Of a stretch of 64,000 bases of DNA, positions 18,408-30,447 are shown piece after piece. The DNA is taken from the NCBI GenBank assembly GCA_021234155.1, contig JAJEKV010000002.1:18901592-18965591 (forward strand). Direction: 5' to 3'. A program made the translations under genes and the position numbers. Source of the DNA: Isoetes taiwanensis. Lineage: Eukaryota > Streptophyta > Lycopodiopsida > Isoetales > Isoetaceae. Numbering within the stretch: the first letter of the stretch is position 1; every line of letters begins with the position of its first letter. Under the pieces are notes generated by a model. It worked only from the letters and a program-made list of their open reading frames with translations, ran no database searches and was not told where the DNA came from.

Positions 18408-19999
18408 GTTAACTCAAATTATGCCGATGTTCAAACATTTGAGCAACCTTGAAAGAACAAATAAAGGATGAAATGATTTTTTTAACTTAGCAAGTTAGGG
18501 CAGGAAAAATACTTACCACTAAGTATTGAACAGATTTTGCATCTATCCAAGCTCAGTCGCCTCATTTCAAGCCCAACGACGACTTTTTAGCTGCTCCTTG
18601 TAGAGCTTCAGAGGATTTTGAGTTTGGGCAAATGCCTACTTTCTAGACACGTCCCTTAGCCAATGCCTGCACCTGGCAAGAATGGGTGGGGCTTCCATAG
18701 CTCTAAAGAGCCAAAACGTATGGGTTTTGGGTTGTCTTTCCTTTTTGTCTCTCCTCGGTGGAGCTTTAGCATACAGCTTTTGCACACATTGTCCAAAGAA
18801 GAGATCTAGAGTTCGCAGGCAAATCCGGCGACAATGGCTCCAATCCGCTTCATTTTCCTAAATACAGAGCATGTCGGTCGGCTTGCAAAGCAAGAAAGGG
18901 CAATGAAGTACAAATAAAAAGTGAGAAGTCCAAATGAAAGGTGAAACACAACACGTGTCAACCGGAGAGCCAATTATAGAGAAAATATAGCAAACAAAAT
19001 ATTGGGGACAGAAAAGGAAACTGCATTATATAAGAATGATAAGGTTGCCAAATTACGTTTTACTATGATTTTGGCAGTGGTTTGGCGGGAAAAGGGGGAT
19101 GGGGCTGAATATTATATATTTTTTTCTAATGGTTAGAATTAGAAGATTTTGCTCTGTGCAAGGACGGCCAGATCTGAGTGCAGACTCGCCTTCCTGGTGT
19201 GCTATGGCCGTGTGGCCGTGGCTGGAGATGATGCTTGCTAACCGCGGCCTATGGCACGTAGGCTATGGCGCTGATGGCTTCTTGTTCGGGCTATGAATCC
19301 GGAAGTTTGAAGCCCTCTGTTTGAGTCCGGAAGTTTGAATCCGGAAGTTTGAAGCCTTCTTTCATGCAGTCCGATTTAGAAGCTTTAGAAGCTTTAACAA
19401 AAGTATTTTATGCAGTTCTAACTCTCATGTAGTTCTAAAGTTTGAAGCTTTAGAAGCGATGCAGGCCGATTTCTGGAGCTTTAGAAGCTTGGCCGATTTC
19501 TGGAGGTCGATTTCTGCAAAAAGCTTGGCTTCCTGGGGTTTGGATACATGCTCGATTTATAGCTATGGCCTCCAGTGTAGATAAGCGAACACTGCCTCCT
19601 GTGTTGCATTTGCGGTTGTTTCTTGCATTTGGGAACCTAGTTTGCTCAGTTTTGTTGTTCAATCATGTATTTTCTACTGAAATTTCTGCTGAAATTGCAG
19701 TGTTGTTTGTGCTCTTATCTGTTCTGCACTCTTCTTTGTTCTTATCTGTTTTGCACTCTTCTTTGTTCTTTGTTCTTTTGTGAATGCAATGGTGTTTTTG
19801 CATTTTTTACGTGTATAGATTGAAGTATATCATGTATGTATATACGTATTTTAGGCGTATGGGGTGCGCAAGCTTATACATGGGTCTGATGTAGAAATTG
19901 CGCAGCCCTTGATTTGGCATATTCATGGAACTATGCTTGGATCCAATGATCCAAAAAAAACAATAAGGAATGAACAATAAGGAATGAACAATAAGGAAT
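18408..19999. other. Intergenic stretch with short local repeats
   Basis: No gene recognised. At 19280-19510 the phrase ccggaagtttgaa occurs three times and agctttagaagc several times. At about 19725-19775 ctgcactcttctttgttctt is duplicated, and at 19965-20000 aataaggaatgaac is repeated. Confidence 0.6.
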
Positions 20000-20607
20000 G
20001 AACATCTAAATCTAATCACATGCATCTAACTTACAGTTAGGGTTTATTGATTAGGGTTCAAGATCTAGACTGAGTGTTCTAGAATAGCTCTTCTAGAGAT
20101 ACGAAATGCTAACTCATCTGGAATACTAACTTCCAGATGATCTACAACAGACTCTAACTCAAATACCTGCTCCTAAGGAACTCTCTCCTGCTCTCGGCGC
20201 TTGGTTCGAAGTAGCTCCCGCTCCTACTGATGCCTGCACATCCGGGGGCTGCAGTGCTATGTTGTGCCACAACAGACAGTTCTCGAAACGAAGTTTTGAG
20301 CACGACAAGGTTCCCAGACTGTTGGAGCCAGAAAAATGGCTTAGGGTTAGGGTTTGGCCATTTATAGGTTAGGGTTCCATGTCACTGCCACATGGCTCCA
20401 ATGGGGTGCTTCCATATAGTGGGTGCCCAATTGGATGAGGCCATGTGGAAATGGCCCTATGCCTAAGGTTGGCTAAGTTATATGAATAACTTAGTCATGC
20501 TCCCTTTTCCACCTACTATGGTGTACAAGGCTACTAAAGTAGACTTATATAGTGATGTGGCCCAGAAATATGCGTATTTATAGCGTATATTTCAGGGGAA
20601 CGTCGCA
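20000..20607 (-). repeat. Diverged partial LTR of the H3-element family
   Basis: The stretch from aacatctaaatctaatcac to the terminal ggggaacgtcgca aligns with 17789-18407 in the same orientation. It shares the catctggaatactaacttcc region, the tcgaaacgaagttttgag region and the agcgtatatttcaggggaacg end. It is clearly more diverged than the 1846-2569 copy, so it is an older insertion. Confidence 0.82.
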
Positions 20608-21843
20608 GCGCACATGGTGTAGTGATCTACATGCTGTGGCATTTGTGCAGACTCTAAAAACGTCTTGGAAGAAAAGCAATGGATTCATCTTCATAGAAGC
20701 TTTTGCAACTCAGATTCAAGTCCAATTGCCAGTTTCTATGCTTCCTATGGTTTATGTGGGAGGATTTACGAGTTTCAAGCTTGGGTTCTTTCTAAAATAC
20801 AACTCCTTTTTTACTCTGGCTCTGGCTATGTGTATATTGTTGGCTCTTGGAGGATGCGTCAGTGCACGCCCTCAAAAGTAGCACAAGATTCCATCTTCTC
20901 AGTGATTACTGTCCGTTTTCTGGCAAAGGGTTCTTCAAGCCAAGATTATAAGAAATTGGTCTGCGCTATGAAGGCGCGCTGCTCGTCTAAGTTTTGGCTT
21001 CTTCGCTTAGTCTTCCCACTGGCAGATTCTTGCATCGGCATGACTCCTTGATGATCTTCTCTGTGTTTTTCATGCCTGTCCAAAGCCCAAGAGATGTTGT
21101 TCATAGAAAACAAAGAGATCCTTGGTAGGGGAAAGAGTGATATTGTTTTGACTTGTGCACCTTTTTTAGGGACATTTCCTCTATATAAATATTCGTAGCT
21201 CCAAAAATATTGTACCAATTTACCGAATTCTAGCTCCTTCCACTTCGAGAAAACGTACTAATAGATGAATATATGTAGAAATTATACTTGGCACAGTCTT
21301 GCACAAAGGGCCACTTTGTAGTTTTTATTTAATTGATTGATAATCAAATTTATCTATTCTCCTTCCAATAAAAAATATTTTACAACTTCATTTTGATGTA
21401 ACATGCATGAAAGTCAACATCCCTCATATGAATGTCAACTACAATGGTCCAACTTTACAACTACAAGGTGCGATTTATATACACAAAAGTCAACGTCCAT
21501 TATATGGATGTCAAATACGAGCTTCTTACTTCGTAGATCAAGAAAAGTTTTAGAGTAAAGGTCATGAAGTATTTAGCTTCTATATTTCATGCAAACATTT
21601 GCCTGTTGGCATACAGCTACACCTACTCCTCTACAGAATGGGCTGTGGCCATAGGGGGTCATTGCCCCAAGTGACAAATTTTTCTCTTCTTGCTAGTAGT
21701 TGTTTACATTTCATGGAATGGTTTACATTTCATGGAATAGTTTGGCAAGCCCATGAATAGATGAAGCAACCTTTGTGTAGATGCCAAAACCAAGCTTTAC
21801 AAATTGATGTAATATAGAATCCTAGAAGGCCAATATCCACCAT
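20608..21843. other. Intergenic, no gene recognised
   Basis: An open frame at 20665-21051 has no recognisable family. A ~33-bp phrase of the form gtcaacatcc..catatgaatgtcaactac occurs at about 21413, 21488 and 21830 in diverged form, so a small repeat family is present. Confidence 0.5.
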
Positions 21844-22038
21844 ATGGATGTTGAATACAAGGTGCATAGGCCAAAAGAAACATATAGAGTAAGGATTTAC
21901 AAGCATCCCACATGTACATGCCCAGATTTTATGGTAAAAACTGAAATGCAACCATCTAGTTCACATGTTTGCCAACCCATCAACCATGAGCTTATGTTCT
22001 TATTGAACACCATCCAACCTGCACTGAAAGAGGATGTC
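21844..22038 (+). pseudogene. Possible SWIM zinc-finger fragment
   Basis: The frame reads YRVRIYKHPTCTCPDF followed 15-20 residues later by HVCQPINHELMFLL. CxCPDF followed by a Cys/His pair resembles the SWIM finger of FAR1/MULE-type proteins. The spacing of the second pair is irregular and nothing around it extends the match. Confidence 0.35.
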
Positions 22039-24416
22039 TAGCAAAGTGCCCCTACTTGAGAATGCAAGGGAGAACATTTTACTTAATGTTATTTCTTGTC
22101 CAATTTGTAATAATTGTTGGTGTGGTTTGTGAACTACAATATATTAAGAGTGTATATTTTGGGTGTGGTCACTTTGTGTTTGCATTTTGCTCTATGTTAA
22201 AAATAAACTAGTCTAGTTCTCATTCTACCACATCAAAATATTCTTAATAATATTCTTCTAAAAAACCCTCTAAGCCATCTTTAAAAAAAAATCCTCCAAA
22301 TAAAATCCTCTGGGGGTTTAGGCAAGTCTTCACAACACGTCTAGGAAAGAACCAAAAAATCTAAGAAATTGGATTTACCAAGTGCATTTACCTCAATATA
22401 TTTCTAAACACAACCCAGCTTGCCAGCATAGAAAAGATCTTACCCAAACGATTTGAACCGTGTGATTTGTTGGGTACTTATTTTATTGTGGCGTTATTAA
22501 CCTATGCCTAAAAAAGAGTCAGGGTGTGGGCATAAAATCATGCCACTAAGAAGTTCAGCTAAGATAGAGAACTTATACTGATGTTATGGCGATGGAGAGC
22601 CAATCTCATTCTAGGCATTGCTCTTGGCGCTGGATGTGTATATGTGTATGTTGTAACTGTTGCTCCCATCAACAATCTCGGATCGATTGTGATTGCATCA
22701 AGTCTCAATCTTCTCGAGCTCTGCACGTCTGCAATAAACCTCAATCTCCTCTGTTATTCCATCCGTCACCTCCAAAGCCTCAAGCTCTGGCTCCAAAGCC
22801 TTCAAAGCATGGCATCATACCAGCCACAGTACTGTGAATTGTCCCAATTTCAAAAACGAATGAAATACTTTCTTGAAGGCAACGGACCATTGACATGAAA
22901 TTTGCATAATATGGAGGACAGAGATGAAATCCGAGCAGAATAATCATTTTGTAGTGAAATTAGAATTGAAAATTTTGGAATAGAAAATTTTGGATTTGAA
23001 AAGGTGAAGTTGAATTTGAAAATTTTGGAATTGAAAATTTTGCAACATTGTGATTTATCAACATTGTGCAATATTTACAATATTATATGCATTGTGCATT
23101 ATTATGAGTCTTTAGATATTGGAAAAATTACCAGAATGCCCCTACATTTTGCAAAATTTACCAAAATGCTCTTCAAACAAAGGGCATTTTAGGAAATATG
23201 GTAATAAAGTCTTTGTGGCTCATCAAATGCAAAAGTTGCCTTCATGACAGTTGTAGATCATGACATGGAATAAATTACTACTCTTATATTTTAGTGTAGC
23301 CAAAATAAGTTTGGCTAAACTACCCTCAAATTGGAGCTTGATATTTCTAGCACTTGGCTAAACTAGATGATTTTTCTCCATCACTGTTTCTTGGCTTTGG
23401 CTAAACTTCTAAAATATGGGGAGGCAAATATTAGCCATCACATTACGCTAATTTTAAAAAGTCCAAGCTTTTGGACAAAGGCATTGAATTCATATTATTA
23501 CAATGTAATTTAATATGGACAAAGTAAACGTTAATCAACATAATATGGCAGAATGGACGGAATTACAGTCATTGTTATAACCTCCTTGATACAAAGAAGC
23601 AACAAAGACATAAACATACATGAAGACGTTCAAAACTAAAAAGAAAAGGAAGTACATTGTTCCTTCTAGATATGATCAACCCTATGAATGCTTCAACTTC
23701 ATATCTAGAATAAGAAAAAAAAATTAAAAAACAAAAAAATTGAACCCTATTTGATAGTTTCTTAAAGTTCCTACAGATCTTGATGTCAACATATAGGCTA
23801 ATCCATCCTTTTTTTCAAGCCCCCTCTTTCTTAGGTTTAGCTAATCAATGTTCTAGTGGGGCTGTCTCGAGGTGGAGTTTTGGCTATTCAACCTAGAATT
23901 TCACTTAGGCGGCAAAAAATTTGGGCTAATTTTTTTTTTTTTTTTTTTTTTGCCCATTTAGTTTAGGCATTTTTCTTGGGAAAAAAGCTACAAAATAGCC
24001 ATTTAGCTAAGCTTAGCCATTATTTTATTCCATGGATCATGATAAGGTCTTTCCAACAAGATCATACTCATCTAAATTGGAGTTGAAATTCACAAGTTAT
24101 GATCTTTTGAGTTGTTTTTTAAAACCCGATTTAAAACACCACAACTTGAAGATTCCAACTCCATTTTAGATAATTGTACTGCCGTTCGACAGATCTCATT
24201 GTCATCTATAAATTTTTTGAAGGCCACTTTCATGTTTGATCAGTCTCAAAGAAGTCATTACCATTTTAGCCAAACACCCTATTTTTAGGAGTATTTTGGT
24301 AATTTTTGCAAAATATAGAGGCATTTTGGTAACTTCCTCTTAGATATTTTACACTAGGTGTTCTTCAAGATCATCCAATGGAATTCCATTTTAAATTTGA
24401 GGGGCTCCATGCATTT
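22039..24416. other. Intergenic, AT-rich, several TE scraps
   Basis: No gene recognised. At 22935-23045 the phrase ttgaaaattttgga repeats four to five times. Around 23290-23460 and 24265-24290 the TTGGCTAAA/TTTAGCCAAA motif of the 146-679 insertion recurs. A T-run lies at 23931-23952. Confidence 0.55.
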
Positions 24417-24710
24417 TTCAATCATGGACAATCATTCTGTGGTAAGACGTTAAACTGCCATACCCAAGGTCACGGGTTCAACGCCTCGTTGTGAAAGTGG
24501 CCATGCAATGTAAAGTTGGTGGGGGAAGGACCCACTTCAGCAATGTAAAGTGGTGGGGGCAGGACCCATCTGGGTGTGTTGTAAAGTGTCACATGTCCGA
24601 TAGGACGCTGCCTTGTGGCGTGACGTTAAAATCTCTTCTTCTTCTTCTTCTTCTTCTTCTTCTTCTTCTTCTTCTTCTTCTTCTTCTTCTTCTTCTTCTT
24701 CTTCTTCTTC
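24417..24710 (+). mobile_element. tRNA-derived SINE with (CTT)n tail
   Basis: A tRNA-like head carries an A-box-like tcattctgtggtaagac at about 24433-24450 and a B-box gggttcaacgcc at about 24473-24484, the internal promoter of RNA polymerase III. The body repeats ggtgggggaaggaccca / ggtgggggcaggaccca, and the element ends in about 25 units of CTT (24635-24710). A simple-repeat tail fits mobilisation by LINEs whose own tails are simple repeats, as seen elsewhere in this window. I did not find an exact flanking duplication. Confidence 0.7.
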
Positions 24711-25300
24711 TATAATTTTTCTGGATCGAAACTATATCTGTTGCTTGATTTTGAGATGTAAGAGGCTTTCGGTGACTGAAGTTGCATAAATTTCATTATT
24801 TATAGTTTGTGTTTATCTAAATCAAAGTTGTATGAGGCTTCTCGGCATTGATGTATAATTGGAGTTCTATATCTTCAATCTTTGCGGTCTTATATTTACA
24901 CTTCATCCTTAGTTATATGGTGCATCGGGGAAAGAGGGATCCACAAAAAGTATTGCCTTGATGTCCACTACTGCAAACGATAAGTCTGCTTTAGAAAGAT
25001 TTTAATGTATGCCTTAGAAATGATTTAGAAAGAATTTAATTTTTGCCTTAGAAAGATTTTATACATGATTTTTAGCCAGGTGTTACAAAGATTTTACATG
25101 ATTTTTAGTCGAGGTGGAAATGCAAAAATAAGCTCTCTCCATGATATGTTTCTTCTAGACCTCGCCCAACATCATTAGAATGCTACATTTGTTTTTTTTA
25201 ATTAAATTATATAGTAGCATATAAAAGAACTTATCACAAACCACACCAACAACTATTACAAATTGGACTACATATTGGTCTTATTTACAATAGTGTTTAT
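24711..25300. other. Intergenic, no gene recognised
   Basis: Short repeated phrases occur, such as gccttagaaatgatttagaaag and gccttagaaagattttatac near 25010-25075. Nothing else stands out. Confidence 0.5.
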
Positions 25301-25347
25301 CAAATACAAGAAATTTATCGCGGCGGCCTTGAACATTTCTCTTCCCC
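25301..25347 (+). repeat. CACTA-like terminal motif, copy 1
   Basis: The text atacaagaaatttatcgcggcggcc followed by aacatttctctt recurs at 36605-36655 in the same orientation. Tacaagaaat plus a GGCGGCC-rich hairpin resembles CACTA-family ends. In this copy the second hairpin arm is missing. No transposase is near, so the assignment is tentative. Confidence 0.45.
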
Positions 25348-25396
25348 AAATTACTCCTGCAAAGGGGATTTGTATATCTGTGGAATGATGTGAAAG

Positions 25397-25816
25397 ATGT
25401 TCTTAAAATGTTCCAAACAAAGATTTATAGACTGCCAGTGTCAGTTTCTTACCTTTACTGCATGGCAGCAAAATTTGTTTGGCTTGGCTTGGCCGGCTGG
25501 CCCAAAGTCCCTAGTTTTGAATGGGGATTTTGCTGGTAGAGCCTATAACTCTGATTTATTTTATTTTAGAACTAATAGATTTGCTCTCGAAAGTAGTCTA
25601 CAGAGCTATTCGATTCAGTGTGTCATGTTGATGGCTTATGTGGTCTCAAACTATTTTTGCAATTCTACCGTAATTGCCCAAAAGGGCATTCATGAGGTAG
25701 TTCTGGCTGATTTACTGCTAGATAGGACAAAATGCCTTCTTATTAACAATGCCATAACTACTGCTATAGAGACGAATGGGGGATTGGAGAATGCAACTTG
25801 CATAATCTTTTATTAA
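25397..25816 (+). other. Open frame of 139 codons, unrecognised
   Basis: The frame is longer than expected by chance in AT-rich DNA and contains KCLLINNAITTAIETNGGLEN, but I recognise no family. It could be a gene fragment or chance. No splice context supports it clearly. Confidence 0.25.
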
Positions 25817-26165
25817 GAAGAACTCATCTGTGCCATAGATTTAAAATAGAAGAAGAATGTCAAATATAGCTCTCTCCATGATTTTCCAGAGTCAACATGG
25901 CTAAAGCTTTCTAGCACCTTAGATGGAACGGGTGAGCCTCATCACTCAAAATAGGTCTTTCCATCCATCACTATCAGATGCTAAAATGCGAAAAAATGCA
26001 GCATACTTGAGACATGTATCATATCTGAATTGGCACAAACAGCGTCCCTAATTGTAAGATATGCAGACGCTTTATGAGATCTAGATTGTCTACATAGTGA
26101 AACCTTTGAAATTGTATTCAATGCCAATTTGAAGCAAGCAAAACTAAGATATGATCAATTTATTA

Positions 26166-26370
26166 TCAGTTATCCAGCGATGGTTTTAAGTACGCCCGAT
26201 TTTCGTTGAACTCCCGTGGAAAGCCTTTCAAATTTCCATGGAAAGCCTTCTTATTTTCCATGGAAACCCTTCCGGCTTTCATTAAAACCAGGAAGGGTTT
26301 CCATGGAAACCCTTCCGAATTTCTAAGTTTAAAAAATAGGAAGGATTTCCATGGAAAATAGCATGTAACT
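26166..26370. repeat. Palindrome array around TTTCCATGGAAA
   Basis: Four or more units centred on TTTCCATGGAAA extend to GGAAGGGTTTCC plus its complement. The best is a 26-bp perfect palindrome at 26291-26316. Related single units lie at about 26528-26560 and 26763-26812, and a degenerate relative at 31165-31250. The frames through it are repeat artefacts. Confidence 0.85.
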
Positions 26371-27342
26371 AACAACAATGTTTGTTTGGAAAGCTTTTAT
26401 TTTAGTTTTGTTGCTTTGTTAAATTTGCAACCACTCTGTAGCCAGGGTCAATAGATAAGATCATGAAATGTCACTTTTATTCTAGGACAAGGACATGCAT
26501 AATGTGGGTTTCCAATTTTGAAAAGGGGAAGGGTTTCCATGGAAAATGGGAAGGGTTTCCACCCCTTTTTTTAGTATTTTTGATGACAATGTGCAGCTTA
26601 CAATAGTTTACATGATTCTTTTATTGCAATATTGAGATTACAGATAATGAATATAATGCGTGGTGACATTTATGGACCACGCCTTTCAAAACAGACTTTG
26701 CCCTTTAATGGGGCATGCTCATAAATATGCACGCCACCCGAGAATTCAAAATTTAATTCAAATGGAAACCCTTCCTATTTTCGAATGCCATGGGAAAATA
26801 GGAAGGGTGATCAAAAAGTTTCTTCTTGCACTTACATTCTCTAAGATTCCCCTAAATTCTATCAAGGTTTCCTTAGATTTTCCAAGATCCCTTGAAGATT
26901 CCCCTAGATTCTCTAGTATTCATCTGACTGTTATTTATACAGTTCACAATGTGTAAGTATGGTCGCATAGTCAATGATAGTTCAATTGTTTGATGTTTTT
27001 TTTGTATGCAGTAACTTTAAGCATTTTATGGATATACTTTTAACAGACAATGATGATTCGCCTAGATTTGTTCTCAACCTAACGTATACCTTTAGCTTGC
27101 TTGTATAGTTCTCACACGATTATCATTTGTAGTTCATCAATTTTTATAAAGGGTTGTATATGCAAGACTACAAAGGCTGACTTAGGCTTAAGATTTAGAG
27201 CATGTAACATCTTCGTTGACCTTTGAGAATGCGTGCACTTGGTTTGGGCTTTAAACTTGAGAGATCTAGAACGATGAGTGCACTTGGTTAGGGCTTTAAA
27301 CTTGAGCATCCTCATGTTGCTTTTCTCATATAACACTATGCC
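26371..27342. other. Intergenic with a 70-bp duplication
   Basis: No gene recognised. At about 27230-27310 the phrase gtgcacttggtt.gggctttaaacttgag occurs twice in tandem, 54-60 bp apart. Confidence 0.55.
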
Positions 27343-27415
27343 TCACAATCCTTGTTCTCACATAACTTATGCCTCACAATCCTTGTTCTCACATAACACT
27401 ATGCCTCACAATACC
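27343..27415. repeat. Tandem repeat, ~32-bp unit
   Basis: Two and a half units of atgcctcacaatccttgttc plus tcacataac, with small length differences. No function is apparent. Confidence 0.8.
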
Positions 27416-28108
27416 AACTGAATAATATTTTTCTACAGTTTGCCTTTATGGCAAAGAAGAAAAGAATAGCTTCTGAAGTTGCACATCCATAATACATGTC
27501 CCATTGTGTAGTAAACACTAAATATGGCAGGTTATCTTTGTTGGAAGTTTAAGCACCTTGATGCAAATTGCAAACATACAAAGAACGCATGGAGAATAAG
27601 ATTGACGACAATGCTTAAAATAATCATTCCCAAGAATACGAAGAATAGCAACAGTTGAATATGCCATGGCAGTCTCCATCATGTGCTAGACCTTCTGCCT
27701 ATATAGTGCCATATTTGATATCGATCCCGACTTAGTAACTGAATCTCCATAGACGCAAATAAGTTCTATTGTTCTTGCTTTTCTTTTGATTAATTGTGTA
27801 AGGGCAATGCAATTGTAAGGGCATCACTCAACTATCTATGATTTCAACAACAATGGATTTGTGGCATCCTCTAACCCAAATGGTGTGCTATGGCACCATC
27901 AGTTTGTCATAAATCGGTAGAAATATGAGACCTACTATGAACGCAAATATGAACATGGAGGCTGGTGGTATAGTAAAGCTTCCAAACTGATTTTCCATGT
28001 AGTTGCCTTGAGTTACAAAAAATGTTCCTACCTGTGCAGGGGTTATTCCTAACCAGAGCACAACTAGCCATATAGGGATACTCTCAGCACCAATTTTACC
28101 TCTTCAAC
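27416..28108. other. Intergenic, no gene recognised
   Basis: Nothing supported. A + strand stretch at 27930-28080 reads like a weak coding remnant but is interrupted. Confidence 0.45.
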
Positions 28109-29860
28109 TTGAGGGAGGGAGGGAGGGAGGGAGGTTCTTTTATCGTCCGCGGAGGCCAATCGGCCTATGGGACCCAAATTACACGGGTGTAGCAAGCCCG
28201 TTGCTACCCGGATTAAAAAACCCCCCCTTGGGAGGGAAAAACCTTTGCAGCAACAAGCCTGCTAGCAACTGTACAAATATATATATACACATGAATTCCC
28301 GACACCTCAGGTAGGTGCCCGGGGGCAGAGGTGAGTCCACAGATCCAAAACCTCCTGGAGGTAGGAGCCAAGGGATCGAACTGACGGCGTACTGAGTAGC
28401 TCGTGCAGGGGCAGACCAGGTCGCACCAAGAGAATGTAGCGAGCCTGGATCTGACTATAGGCGGGACAGCTCTGGAAGGCATGGCTTTCCAGAGCAACCC
28501 CCAGCGGGCAACACTGACAAAGTCTGTCCTGGCGCGGCTCTCCAACCCACCGACCCATCTCAAGCCGAAGATGGTGGGCCCCCTTCAATGGACGCGATGA
28601 TCCCGCGCTTCTTCATGGGCAACCGAGAACGCAGGTAGAGCCGTGGGCCTCGAACGGTGGTGGGGTTTATGTCTTTGTTTGTAGTGTGCCACCTTTACCT
28701 TTCGAGCATGTTGGTCCCAGAGCTTCCCGGGAAACAAGAGTCCAAGTACCCCTCAACCTATCCCGGCCGGCGCCTGCATTGTGCACCTCGGCGCACCTAT
28801 GTCGTCTCACGTTCTAGAGCGCCAGCCACCGGGCTCTCTTTGTCCTTCCAACAAGCCCCGAAGTCGCTATGGCTCCATCGCCTCATACAGCCGAGGGAAG
28901 CCAAGTGAGGCCCATGCCGCCCATCTTTGGCCTTCGAAAAAACAATGTGTCTATCGAGGGCCGCTTTGCAAGGGGATGAATCCTGCCTCCGCAACAAGAT
29001 CCGATATGGAACGAGGGTTTGACCCCAAGTGCCCGCCAAAATGCCTTCGACCTGCTCTAAGTCGCTCCAAGTCGCCAAAACACCACCGGGCCCCACACCT
29101 CGACCCCATACGTAAGAATCGCTCCACCGGTGCGAACAAATGTGACCGTGGCCCCATCCATATAGCTCGCCCTGTGACTATTGTTTTGCATTGCACATGC
29201 GCCTTCAACCTGCGGGTCACCAAGGCAAATGGATGCATCCCAATACATTGAGGGCGGAAATTCCACCCCGTGTACTTGTAGCCGGGTGTAACCTCTACCA
29301 TCCGCCGATAAGTGAGCCGGAGGTGCCGGATGACGGAGGAGGATATGAGGACCACCTTAGTCTTGGCCAGGTTGACACGCATGTCCGCCGCTTGGCAGAA
29401 TGTGTCCAGGGCATCTAGGTGTGCCTGCATGCCCTCTGGTGTATGGGCCAAGAGGTCCACATCATCCGCATAGATGAGCTGCCGGATGACCTGGTGCAGG
29501 AGCTATATACCGTCCCCCCCATTGGCAGCAAGCCAAGCTTCCAACTGGTCAATGTAAAGTCCAAACAGTGTGGGTGAGAGAGGACAACCTTGCCTAACTC
29601 CAATGCTACTGGCAAATGACTGTCCTTCCGGTTGCGGCCTGTGCAGCTCTCGTACAGTCTGTACACTGCGTTCTGCAGATCCATAGGGAGCCCCAGATGG
29701 TGCAATCTCGCCCACAACTTTTCCCGGGGTACTGTGTCGAAAGCTTTTGCAAAGTCCACAAAACAGTAGTACAGATCCTCCCGACGGTTCCTGCTGTCCT
29801 CGACCAGGGCCCTGAGTGTGAGGGTGCATGCATTATCTATCTTCGTGTTTTAAAACTGCC
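28109..29860 (-). mobile_element. RTE-like LINE (copy A), 5'-truncated
   Basis: On the - strand, RT motifs appear in three phases: DFAKAFDTVPREKLWARLHHLGLP (about 29760-29690), SIGVRQGCPLSPTLFGLYIDQLEAWL (about 29610-29530), and an ADDVDLLAH catalytic motif with LDTFCQAADMRVNLAKTKVV (about 29475-29370). A C-terminal C-x2-C...H...C-P zinc-like motif follows (about 28555-28470). The 3' end is a conserved non-coding stretch ending in a (CCCT)n tail (28109-28133 on +). Frameshifts and stops make it inactive. The same 3' stretch and motifs recur in copies at 56536-58804 and 58853-60094. Confidence 0.88.
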
Positions 29861-30234
29861 TTGTCAAGAAACCTGCAATATAAAGAAAGAAAGAGAATTT
29901 AACAGACCTTTTTCTTGGCGGAAGAAGAAGCAGCAGCAACAAGATAAACCAAGGCGATAGAAAAGGTGTAACCTGAATTGGCTTGTATGAGGGAGTAGCC
30001 TTTTGCCATGGGCAATATTGTACTCATAAAAATCTCCTCAGGAAAAAAACACCCAGCTGGAGTGAGCTTGCCTGTGGACAAGCTCCATTCTAGCATGACA
30101 AAGGTCTGAGGGATTTGACAGAAACAGAGACGATACAAGATTATGCCTTGTGACACGCGGAAGGACATGCTAAGTGATTAAAAAAAATTAACATGGAAAA
30201 TGTGCAAAAGAGCATGATATATGATGGTGCTTAC
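29861..30234. other. Intergenic, weak - strand frame
   Basis: A 90-codon - strand frame (29899-30168) ends in YLVAAASSSAKKKVC, but no family is recognised. It may be flanking sequence of the transporter fragment to its right. Confidence 0.4.
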
Positions 30235-30447
30235 ACAGAAATAAATTACAAAGGCAAGAGAGATGGTCTTGTAGCGGCCCAAGTACAATGCTCCCAAAAA
30301 ACTCATGACAAATGATGTGCCTTGTAAGTTATTGACATCGCTAGCAGCTGTGGCAACATTTCTGTGTAATATTGTGGTCATGTATATGATGATATTGTTG
30401 ACTATGGTAGAGAGAATCACAGTGTCTGTTATGATGTATGCTTCAAA
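30235..30447 (-). pseudogene. NRT1/PTR (NPF) transporter exon fragment
   Basis: The frame reads TDTVILSTIVNNIIIYMTTILHRNVATAASDVNNLQGTSFVMSFLGALYLGRYKTISLAFVIYFC and then meets a GTAAGC donor at 30234. This matches the first transmembrane region of plant NRT1/PTR proton-coupled transporters (N-L-V..L-T..LH, AA..V..WQGT, LGA...D-x-YLGRY). The family FLADAY is shortened to LYLGRY. No other transporter exon is visible nearby, so this is an isolated fragment. Confidence 0.6.

Noticed and set aside
24417-24490. Functional tRNA gene
   Set aside because: Only A- and B-box-like parts are present; there is no full cloverleaf, and the body and (CTT)n tail show a SINE.
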